Shown here in pieces: positions 54,461-64,000 of a DNA stretch of 64,000 bases. The number at the start of each line of letters is the position of its first letter. Position 1 is the first letter of the stretch. Position numbers and translations under genes: made by a program. The notes under the pieces were generated by a model, which saw only the letters and a list, made by a program, of their open reading frames with translations, had not been told where the DNA came from and did not search any database. The stretch comes from Pirellulales bacterium (GTDB lineage: Bacteria; Planctomycetota; Planctomycetia; Pirellulales; Lacipirellulaceae): assembly GCA_019636345.1 (NCBI GenBank), contig JAHBXQ010000002.1, positions 186,001 through 250,000 on the forward strand, in the 5' to 3' direction.

Positions 54461-55030
54461 ATGCAGTCCGCACCGCACGTCGAATCGTCTCCCCGCAACC
54501 GGCGGCGGAGCGTGTGGGTCGACTTCGCCCCGTTCGGGGCGATCGCGCTGGTGCTGGCGATGATCGTGCTGGGGGGCCGCGCCGCCGACCGGCCGCCGAT
54601 TGCCAAGGGGACCCCGCTGCCGCCGATCGACGCGGCCGGGTGGCTCAATTTGCCCGCGGGGAAGTCGTTCGACCCGACCGGCCGGGTGGCGGTCGTCGAC
54701 TGCTGGGCGACGTGGTGCGCCCCGTGCCGGGCGGCGCTGCCGGAGTTGGCGCGGATCGCCCGCAAGTACCGGCCGCTGGGGGTCGAGTTCGTCGGCCTGA
54801 CCCGCGAGACGGAGCGCGACGTCGACGTGATCCGCCGAGTGATCGGCGAGACCGCCGGGTTCGACTGGCCGGTGGGGTACGGCGTCGAACGATTCTACCG
54901 CGAGTTGAACGTCGAGTTCCTGCCGACGTTGATCGTGTTCGATCGCGACGGCAAGGCGACGTACTCGCACGCGGGGACGGGCGGCGAGGCGGCGCTGGAG
55001 GCGGCGCTCGACGCGGCGCTGGCGCGGTGA
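54461..55030 (+). CDS. TlpA/ResA-type thioredoxin-like protein
   Basis: 189 residues from the ATG at 54461, preceded by GGCAGGA. A hydrophobic segment (22-42, FAPFGAIALVLAMIVLGG) anchors it in the membrane with the thioredoxin domain outside. The domain starts at PPIDAAGWLNLP and has the active site WATWCAPCRA (Cys86, Cys89), then the cis-Pro loop LPTLIVFDRDG. It probably reduces or oxidises disulphides of extracytoplasmic proteins or heme-binding partners, as TlpA and ResA do. It lies 80 bases after the PEP-CTERM gene on the same strand, and could be cotranscribed. Confidence 0.9.
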   Translation: MQSAPHVESSPRNRRRSVWVDFAPFGAIALVLAMIVLGGRAADRPPIAKGTPLPPIDAAGWLNLPAGKSFDPTGRVAVVDCWATWCAPCRAALPELARIARKYRPLGVEFVGLTRETERDVDVIRRVIGETAGFDWPVGYGVERFYRELNVEFLPTLIVFDRDGKATYSHAGTGGEAALEAALDAALAR

Positions 55031-55078
55031 GCAGATGCGGTTGCGCCGTCGGCCCGAAAACGTCGAACTGACGAAGCG

Positions 55079-56260
55079 CTAGAGCGGCTCGCGGACGTAG
55101 CGGACCTTGGGCTTCGCCCCGCCGGGCGCCGCGGGCAATCCGGTGAGGAAGTCGGTCGCGTAGCGGAGCCGGTCGCGAGGCCGTTCGGGGACCTGGAAGT
55201 TGTCTCCCTTTTGCAGGATCACCCGGGCGATCCGCATCTCGCCGAACGCGGGCGTGCCGGCCGTTTCGACGGGGAACCAGTAGCCGTCGCCCTGGTCGTC
55301 GACGAGGTAGAACTCGGCGTACTGGTGCTCGTGGACCCACACCAGCCGGGCCGGGACCTTGACGTGCCGACACATGGCGACGAACAGGGCGCCGATCGCC
55401 TGGCAGTCCCCCTCCTCGTCTTGCAGGGCCTGGACGGAGGACTTGTCCTCGCCCTCCTTGTACTTGATTTTGTCGATCACGAAGTCGTAGATCGCCTCGA
55501 CCCGGCGCCAGTCGGTGGGTTCGGCCGGTTCGTAGGCGGGGTCGGCGGCGCTGGCGTCGGCGTCTGCGCTGCCTGCGACGATCGCTTCGGCGTCGTCCGC
55601 GGTCGGGCTCTCTACAGTGCCGGCATCGGCGGAATCGGTTGGCTTGGCTTCGTCGGGCGCGGCTTGAGCTTGCTGCTCGGCCGGATTGTCGGACGAGTCG
55701 TCCTCCGGTTCGTCGGCGAGTTCCGCTTCGAGCGCCTTGAACGCCTCGGCGACCGCTTTGCGGATCTTGGGGTGGCGGGGATCGATGTAGGGGCTGTTGC
55801 CCAGGTACGCCTTGAGGCGGATGTCGGGGCGTTTGGGAATCGCCAACAGCGACGGGTCCTCCGGCGGAAGGACCGTGCGGGTCTCGACCTCGTAGGTGAC
55901 GACGGCCCGCGCTTCGGCGCCGGCGTTGAGATAGGGGATCGTGACGAGCATCTGCCGGCATCCCTCGCCCCGGAGCAGGCGGTACTGCAGCGTCTCGACG
56001 TCCGGGGTGACGTCTTCCTCGACGATCTGGACCGATTGCTCGGGGCACTCGAGCGGCGTGGCGACCATCGCCTTGACGTTGCGAACCGCGCCCCCGCCGG
56101 CGGTGACGATGGCGCCCGTGCGATAGCGGATGATCGTCGCCGGGCCGAACCGCGGCGCCGCGAGCGAGGGGGCGGCCAGGTCGGCGGCCGGTTCGTCAGC
56201 GGCGCGCGCGGCCAACGGCAGGGCGCAGACCGACGCGACGGCGAGTGCGTAGCGAAGCAT
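55079..56260 (-). CDS. secreted transglutaminase-like protein
   Basis: 393 residues from the ATG at 56260. Residues 1-20 are a signal peptide (LRYALAVASVCALPLAARA). The N-terminal part is beta-rich. A low-complexity acidic linker (about 180-250, ADEPEDDSSDNPAEQQAQAA) separates it from the transglutaminase core: VEAIYDFVIDKIKYKEGEDK, the catalytic Cys in DEEGDCQAIGALFVAMCRHV, the His in VHEHQYAEFYLV and the closing GYWFPVETA, where a catalytic Asp is usual and here is not obvious. The core may act as a peptidase or be inactive. Converges with the TlpA-like gene. Confidence 0.82.
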   Translation of the reverse strand: MLRYALAVASVCALPLAARAADEPAADLAAPSLAAPRFGPATIIRYRTGAIVTAGGGAVRNVKAMVATPLECPEQSVQIVEEDVTPDVETLQYRLLRGEGCRQMLVTIPYLNAGAEARAVVTYEVETRTVLPPEDPSLLAIPKRPDIRLKAYLGNSPYIDPRHPKIRKAVAEAFKALEAELADEPEDDSSDNPAEQQAQAAPDEAKPTDSADAGTVESPTADDAEAIVAGSADADASAADPAYEPAEPTDWRRVEAIYDFVIDKIKYKEGEDKSSVQALQDEEGDCQAIGALFVAMCRHVKVPARLVWVHEHQYAEFYLVDDQGDGYWFPVETAGTPAFGEMRIARVILQKGDNFQVPERPRDRLRYATDFLTGLPAAPGGAKPKVRYVREPL

Positions 56261-56371
56261 GGGCGACGACAGAGCGGAGGGCGAGAAGGCCGCCGCGACG
56301 AGGGCGACCGTACTGCCATTATAGCTTGCCCAAGCGGCCGATTCCGGCCGGCGCACGAGGGGGGCGCCCGC

Positions 56372-56725
56372 TCAGGCGGCTGCCGGTCCGCGGAAGACGA
56401 AGTAGACCGCCCCGCACAGGCAGAGCGCCGCCCACAGGAAGTCGAGCCGCAGCGGCTGCTTCATGTACAGAATCGCAAACGGCACGAAGACGGCCAGGGT
56501 GATCGCCTCCTGCATGATCTTGAGCTGCCCGAGCGAGAGTTCCGTGTACCCGATGCGGTTCGCGGGAACCTGAATGGCGTACTCGAACAGCGCGATCAGC
56601 CAACTGATCGCCGCCGCGATGAACCACGGCTTCGCGCGGAGATCCTTGAGGTGAGCGTACCAAGCGAACGTCATGAAGACGTTCGAGGCGACGAGCATCG
56701 CGGAGGTAATGGCGAGGGTGCGCAT
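56372..56725 (-). CDS. DUF486 / DMT-superfamily small membrane protein
   Basis: 117 residues from the ATG at 56725, matching the family N-terminus RTLAITSAMLVASNVFMTFA. Four hydrophobic segments are apparent. The conserved WYAHLKDLRAKPWFIAAAIS, SWLIALFEYAIQVPANRIGY and LSLGQLKIMQEAITLAVFVP are those of DUF486 (DMT-like) proteins, a group in many proteobacteria and planctomycetes with no settled substrate. A start 22 codons earlier is possible but adds a polar tail. It is 111 bases upstream of the transglutaminase-like gene on the same strand and may be cotranscribed with it. Confidence 0.85.
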   Translation of the reverse strand: MRTLAITSAMLVASNVFMTFAWYAHLKDLRAKPWFIAAAISWLIALFEYAIQVPANRIGYTELSLGQLKIMQEAITLAVFVPFAILYMKQPLRLDFLWAALCLCGAVYFVFRGPAAA

Positions 56726-56873
56726 AGGGCAAGCCGGCTCATTCGATTGCCAGGCGCACAGGAGCCCGGAGCAACCAGGGAAGACACGCAAGCGACGGGG
56801 CTGCAGAGCGACGCGGGACAGACCGCGAAATTCTAGGCCAGTGCGTCCGGCCGTGCAGCGGCGGTTTTGTCGG

Positions 56874-57713
56874 CTAGTGGTCCGCCGGCGCCGCTGGCTT
56901 GGCGGCGAGCAATTCCCGCCACCGCTTCCACCCGTCGAGCCGGGCCTGCTTGTTGGCGGCGTCCCCGGCGGGGTCTTCGCCGGCTCGCATGAAGCCGTGC
57001 CCGGCCCCGTTGTAGATCACCGGCTCGTAGGTCTTGCCGGCGGCGGCCATGAGCTTTTTCGAGGCTTCGATCGTCGAGTTGACGCGGTTGTCGTTTTCGC
57101 CGTAGAAGCCGTACACGGGGCAGGCGATGCGGGCGATCGCCTCGGCGTCGGCGGGGCCGCTGCCGTAAAAGACGCACGCCGCGGCCAACTTGTCGTTATG
57201 CGTCGCGTAACGAAACGACTGGGTTCCGCCCCAGCAGAACCCGGCCACCGAGACGGCGCCGGTGCATGCAGGCAACTTGGCGACGTACTTGGCCGCGGCG
57301 TCGAGATCGGCGTCGATCTGATCCGTCGGCAGGCGACCGATGACGCGGCGGACCCCGTCCCCTCCCCCTAACGAGTCGGTCCCCCCGCCGTTCGGCCCGG
57401 CCCCGCTCAGCAGGTCGGGGGCAATGGAGATGAACCCCGCCTCGGCCAGTTGGTCGGCCACGCCGCGGACCCAGTCGGTCAGGCCGAAGATCTCGTGGAT
57501 GACGACCACGGCCGGGGCTTTCTCGGCCCGTTCGGGGTAGGCGACAAAGCAGGCCACCTTGCGGTCGCCGTGGGTCACGTCCGCCCATTCCAGGTGCCGA
57601 GGGGACTGTTCAAGCCGCTCCGCCGCCCACGGCTGGGCCGCTGTCGGCGAAGCGGCTGCAAGCAAAGCAGCCCAGCAGATCGTCCAAGCGGCGTTGCGGC
57701 TCACAGCGGTCAT
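56874..57713 (-). CDS. secreted dienelactone hydrolase family protein
   Basis: 279 residues with a signal peptide (WTICWAALLAAASPTAA) cleaved before QPWAAE. The alpha/beta hydrolase has the dienelactone-hydrolase triad: nucleophile Cys in VAGFCWGGTQ (family G-x-C-x-G), Asp in YGENDNRV and His in GAGHGFMRAG. APAVVVIHEIFGLTDWVRGV is the family oxyanion strand with the conserved Glu and Phe-Gly-Leu. A Gly-rich insert (about 105-120, GAGPNGGGTDSLGGGD) follows the PDLL segment. Export to the periplasm suggests a role on environmental esters or lactones rather than in a chlorocatechol pathway; no such genes are near. Its own promoter lies somewhere in the 270-base spacer shared with the divergent MarR operon. 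Confidence 0.88.
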   Translation of the reverse strand: MTAVSRNAAWTICWAALLAAASPTAAQPWAAERLEQSPRHLEWADVTHGDRKVACFVAYPERAEKAPAVVVIHEIFGLTDWVRGVADQLAEAGFISIAPDLLSGAGPNGGGTDSLGGGDGVRRVIGRLPTDQIDADLDAAAKYVAKLPACTGAVSVAGFCWGGTQSFRYATHNDKLAAACVFYGSGPADAEAIARIACPVYGFYGENDNRVNSTIEASKKLMAAAGKTYEPVIYNGAGHGFMRAGEDPAGDAANKQARLDGWKRWRELLAAKPAAPADH

Positions 57714-57880
57714 CGCGAGTTCTTTCTCGTACAGAGGGACATGTCAGGAGGGCGAAGGCGAGATTGTCGCAGCGGGTGAAAGGCCCCAGTATACCGGTCT
57801 GGCTGGCAGAGTCGGGCGGCGGCCGCCCGCCTTGCCGTTGCCAGCGGGGGCTATTTCACACAATCGCCGGGGAACCCGCG

Positions 57881-57909
57881 TTGCCTTTCCTGGGCCGGGT
57901 GGGGAGAAT
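57881..57909 (+). promoter_or_regulatory. candidate promoter of the MarR-RND operon
   Basis: TTGCCT (57881-57886) and GAGAAT (57904-57909) are 17 bases apart. The -35 matches the consensus at 3-4 of 6 positions and the -10 at 4 of 6. The predicted start falls inside the palindrome at 57911-57924, which would suit a repressor blocking initiation. Confidence 0.4.
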
Positions 57910-57910
57910 A

Positions 57911-57924
57911 GTTAACATATTAAC
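57911..57924. promoter_or_regulatory. AT-rich palindrome GTTAACATATTAAC, putative MarR operator
   Basis: A perfect 5-bp inverted repeat, GTTAA-N4-TTAAC, 59 bases before the marR start and directly after the candidate -10. In this high-GC region such a run of A and T is conspicuous. MarR dimers typically bind AT-rich palindromes of about 14-18 bases over their own promoters. It is the only such site seen by eye in the window. The link to this MarR is inference from position. Confidence 0.6.
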
Positions 57925-57983
57925 GAATTGTGCGGTCCCCCCTTGGGATGCCTGACCGGCGCTTCCCCTCTGGAGGCTCTACG

Positions 57984-58460
57984 GTGCTCGACTACGACTT
58001 TGAGAACAGCCTCGGGTTTTGGCTGGTCGGGGCCCATCATGCGTACATCCGGGCGTTCCACGAGCGGTTGGGGCCCCATGGGATCACCTTCCGGCAGGCG
58101 CAGGTCTTGGGGTGGCTCGCTCTGGAGGGCCCGCTCCCCCAGGCCGAACTCGCCGCCCGGATGATGATCGAACCTGCCAGCCTAGTCGGGGTCCTGAACC
58201 GCATGGAGCGGGACGGCTGGATCGAACGGCGCGAGTGCTGCCACGACGGTCGCAAGAAGCTGGTCACGCTGTTGCCGGCGGCGTGCCGCGTTTGGGAGAC
58301 GATTGCCGAAGTGGGTCGTGAGATGCGGCGCCGGGCGTCGGCAGGATTGTCGCCCGCGGAGCTGGCGACGCTCCGCGAGTTGCTTGGCCGGGTCCAGCGC
58401 AACGTCCAGCCCTCGCTGCCGGCGGCTGATGCAACGGCCGCCCGCGGAGCGGCGTCATGA
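57984..58460 (+). CDS. MarR family transcriptional regulator, GTG start
   Basis: 158 residues. The start is fixed by a strong Shine-Dalgarno site, GGAGG at 57972-57976, seven bases before the GTG at 57984, which gives MLDYDFENSLGFWLVGAHHAY; an ATG at 57948 lacks a site. The winged helix spans about residues 25-105: GITFRQAQVLGWLALEG, PLPQAELAARMMIEPASLVG (recognition helix), LNRMERDGWIERRECCHDGR (wing with conserved D-x-R) and KKLVTLLPAA. A Cys pair sits in the wing (RECCHDGRKK), a possible redox sensor. It is the first gene of an operon with an RND pump, its stop overlapping the next start (ATGA), and probably represses that operon. Confidence 0.93.
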   Translation: MLDYDFENSLGFWLVGAHHAYIRAFHERLGPHGITFRQAQVLGWLALEGPLPQAELAARMMIEPASLVGVLNRMERDGWIERRECCHDGRKKLVTLLPAACRVWETIAEVGREMRRRASAGLSPAELATLRELLGRVQRNVQPSLPAADATAARGAAS

Positions 58461-59821
58461 CCGCCACGAACAGAGAGATCGACATCATGCAGTTACGCAC
58501 ACGACGGGCAAGCGCCGCGGTCGCGGGGGCGCTGGCGGCGGTTCACTTGGCGGCGGTTCCGATCGCAGCACAGGGACCGCCGGGCGCGATGCCCCCGTCG
58601 CCGGTGGTGGCGTTCGAGCTGATCCAGGAAGAGGTCGTCGCCGGGCAGACCTTCGTCGGCACGATCATGCCGCTCAAGCGGGCGACGATCGGCAGCGCCG
58701 TGGCCGGGCGGGTGATCGAGTTTCCCCGCAAGGCGGGCGAACGGGTCGCCAGCGGCGAGAAGTTGGCCCGACTGCTGACGCAAACGATCGAGTTGGAAAC
58801 GGCCGCGGCGGAGCAGGAATTGAAATTTCGCGAGGCGCAGCTTGACGAGCTGAACAACGGCACGCGCCCCGAAGAGCTCGAACAGCGGCGTGCGGAGCGC
58901 GACGGCGCAGCGGCCCGCGAGGCGTTTCTCAGCGCCCGGCGAGCCCGGCTTGACCGAGCCCGCAACTCCGGCCCTGGGGCGATCACCGACGATCAGTACG
59001 AAGAGGCTCGTTCGGCCGAGATCGAGGCTCACGAGGTCTTCCTGTCGGCCTCGGCGGCGTACGAGTTGGCCAAGGCAGGCCCGCGGAAAGAGCTGATCGC
59101 CCAAGCCGCTGCGCAGGTGGCGATGCAGAAGGCGGTCGTCGAGCGGCTCCACGACCAGATCACCAAGCACACGATGATCTCGCGGTTCGACGGATATGTC
59201 GTCGCCGAATTCACCGAGGAGGGCGCCTGGGTGAACGCGGGCGACCCGGTGGCCGAGGTCGCGGCGCTCGACGAGGTCGACGTCGAGGTGCAGGTCGTCG
59301 AGCAGGCAGTCCCGTTCGTGCGAATTGGCGAGGTCGTGCGGGTGGACATTCCGTCGTTGCCCGAGCGGATCTTCGAGGGGACCGTGGCTCAGGTCGTGCC
59401 GCAGGCCGACATTCGCTCGCGCACGTTCCCGGTGAAGATTCGCGTGAAGAACGAAATTACTCGGGACGGTCCGCTGCTGAAGGCGGGAATGTACGCCCGC
59501 GCTGCGCTGCCCGCGGGAGTGCGTCAGCAGGCGATCCTGGTCCCCAAGGACGCAATCGTCCTGGGGGGCGGAGCGCCGATGCTATACGTGATTCAACAAG
59601 GGGCCCCAGCGGGGCCCGGAGCGGCGCCCGCGGCCGAAGCGGGTCCTTCGGCGACGACCGTGGTTCCCGTTCCCGTTCAACTGGGGGTGAGCCGCGGGCC
59701 GCTTATCCAGGTGATCGGCGAGCTTCGACCGGGGCAACTGGTCGTCATCCAGGGGAACGAACGCCTGCGTCCCGGGCAAGCGGTGAGCGTCGCACAGATT
59801 GCCAAGGGTTACGCCGAGTAG
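58457..59821 (+). CDS. RND efflux periplasmic adaptor (HlyD/MFP family)
   Basis: 454 residues. The start overlaps the marR stop; an internal ATG (MQLRTRRASAAVAG, residue 11) might be used instead. A signal-like hydrophobic stretch (RASAAVAGALAAVHLAAVPI) leads to the adaptor body: a lipoyl half (RATIGSAVAGRVIEFPRKAG), an alpha-helical hairpin (about 110-240, ELKFREAQLDELNNGTRPEE), the second lipoyl half (MISRFDGYVVAEFTEEGAWV) and beta-barrel and membrane-proximal parts (VDVEVQVVEQAVPFVRIGEV). A Pro/Ala/Gly insert (about 385-405) precedes the end. It bridges the RND permease and an outer-membrane channel, which is not encoded in the window. Confidence 0.94.
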   Translation: MTATNREIDIMQLRTRRASAAVAGALAAVHLAAVPIAAQGPPGAMPPSPVVAFELIQEEVVAGQTFVGTIMPLKRATIGSAVAGRVIEFPRKAGERVASGEKLARLLTQTIELETAAAEQELKFREAQLDELNNGTRPEELEQRRAERDGAAAREAFLSARRARLDRARNSGPGAITDDQYEEARSAEIEAHEVFLSASAAYELAKAGPRKELIAQAAAQVAMQKAVVERLHDQITKHTMISRFDGYVVAEFTEEGAWVNAGDPVAEVAALDEVDVEVQVVEQAVPFVRIGEVVRVDIPSLPERIFEGTVAQVVPQADIRSRTFPVKIRVKNEITRDGPLLKAGMYARAALPAGVRQQAILVPKDAIVLGGGAPMLYVIQQGAPAGPGAAPAAEAGPSATTVVPVPVQLGVSRGPLIQVIGELRPGQLVVIQGNERLRPGQAVSVAQIAKGYAE

Positions 59822-59919
59822 ACGCGGGCCGGTCGTGACAAGACAACTCCCGGCAACCGCGGTCCTTGGCGGCATTCGCTTGAGATCCCGAGCCGTCGTA
59901 CTCTCTGCACAAATCTGCC

Positions 59920-63492
<3,573 letters not shown>

Positions 63493-63579
63493 CTGACGCA
63501 CGCTGGGGGATCGGAGCCGGCCGGGCCGCTGGTTTGCGGGGTGACGCACGTTCTGTTAGCCTAGCAAACGCTGGAAACT

Positions 63580-63653
63580 GGGACTGACACGGGGGCCAAG
63601 ACCACGAGCCCCTTGGAAACGGCGCGCCGTGAGCGTGCCTGTCCCCCCTTTTT
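63580..63653. repeat. dispersed repeat with imperfect inverted ends, REP-like
   Basis: GGGACTGACACG (63580-63591) and CGTGCCTGTCCC (63634-63645) form an inverted repeat with 10 of 12 bases matching, enclosing 42 bases, with a run of C then five T at the end. The right arm CGTGCCTGTCCCC is the reverse complement of the 13-mer at 52290-52302. The form resembles short palindromic dispersed repeats that I recall from planctomycete intergenic regions. It lies in a 362-base gap between the RND gene and the last gene; nothing else was seen there. It might also terminate the RND operon. Confidence 0.55.
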
Positions 63654-63854
63654 CAGCCGCGCTTGGCTTGGCCCCAAGGCATGCACCGCAGGCGCTCGCC
63701 CCATGTCCGGTTCAGGCTTGTGAACGGGAACAGCCGTCGCTCGAGATACGGAATTATGGGATTTTGGCGTTCTTTGCGCGCAAGTTCCATTTGCCCCAAC
63801 TGCTAGCGCTCTCGGCTGGTGACTTCCTAGAATCCGCTCCTTCGAGTTGCTCCG

Positions 63855-64000
63855 ATGATTTCGCCCCGCTGCGTGAGACCTTGGCTTCGCTGTTGTACGC
63901 TCGTCGTGCTCGGAGCGCTGACGGCGGGCCGGGCCGCTGCTGCCGAATACTTGGTCGCCGATCGGGCGACCAACCGCGTCTTGGCGTTTGACGCCGCCAC
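63855..64000 (+). CDS. N-terminal start of a secreted protein (partial)
   Basis: The ATG at 63855 opens a frame that runs off the window: 48 residues are visible. Residues 1-30 form a signal peptide (VRPWLRCCTLVVLGALTAGR) with likely cleavage at AAAA|EY. The first mature residues, EYLVADRATNRVLAFDAA, resemble the first strand of an NHL or other beta-propeller repeat (x-x-R-V-x-x-F-D), which in planctomycetes often introduces surface proteins with a PEP-CTERM or dockerin end. That is a guess from few residues. Confidence 0.55.
   Translation, partial: MISPRCVRPWLRCCTLVVLGALTAGRAAAAEYLVADRATNRVLAFDAA

Noticed and set aside
57930-57983. Upstream GTG (57930) and ATG (57948) as the marR start
   Set aside because: Neither has a ribosome-binding site, while GGAGG lies seven bases before the GTG at 57984 and that start fits homologues.
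63629-63991. 120-codon plus-strand frame at the window end
   Set aside because: It overlaps in another frame the signal-peptide gene at 63855, which has a coherent N-terminus, and it starts inside the dispersed repeat.

Overview
The window is a 64 kb stretch of high-GC bacterial chromosome that looks like a planctomycete, most likely of the Pirellulales. The evidence is a fused PilM-PilN protein with glycine-rich partner proteins, a block of large pseudopilin-like proteins, a PEP-CTERM protein with dockerin-like calcium repeats, a DUF1844 protein, several proteins of planctomycete type with no assigned function, sparse Shine-Dalgarno sites and occasional GTG starts. This placement is inference; no rRNA or tRNA gene was seen.

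Layout. 1-2.6 kb: the end of a UvrC-like gene, a beta-ketoacyl-ACP synthase, a stand-alone MraZ-like gene and a strongly folded intergenic element. 2.6-10.2 kb: a secreted hypothetical, then a minus-strand translation and secretion block (ffh, DUF454, rpsP-trmD-rplS-yraN, pyrG, DUF1844). 10.5-24 kb: mixed housekeeping and accessory genes (AAA+ ATPase, class IV aminotransferase, serine hydrolase, Cys-rich lipoprotein, Cys-rich small protein, serS, M20 dipeptidase, clpS, mtaB, phosphohexomutase, apbE, dedA). 24-30.2 kb: a minus-strand PilMN / PilO-like / PilP-like operon. 30.7-34.7 kb: cmk, rpsA with a textbook terminator, and a sigma-70 factor. 34.9-40.3 kb: a small secreted protein behind a folded leader, an HD-GYP protein, a conserved hypothetical, ygfZ and a thioredoxin-like lipoprotein. 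40.75-52.3 kb: five genes with prepilin-like N-termini, ending in a 2103-residue GspK-like protein. 52.6-57.7 kb: PEP-CTERM protein, TlpA-like thioredoxin, transglutaminase-like protein, DUF486 membrane protein and a dienelactone-hydrolase-like protein. 57.9-63.5 kb: a MarR-RND efflux operon with a probable operator. The window closes with a dispersed repeat and the start of a secreted protein.

How the genes fit together. The pilMN cluster supplies an inner-membrane assembly platform and the 40.75-52.3 kb cluster supplies prepilin-like substrates of a type II secretion or type IV pilus machine; ATPase, secretin and prepilin peptidase are not in the window. The MarR regulator, adaptor and RND permease form one transcription unit, with an AT-rich palindrome just after a plausible promoter, so self-repression of an efflux pump is likely. 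The most unusual items are the giant GspK-like protein with AT-richer internal patches, the RND permease with extra hydrophobic segments, the folded intergenic elements near 2.3 and 34.8 kb, and the MarR operator. No clearly new defence or mobile system was found, and there is no CRISPR array, integrase or intact insertion sequence.
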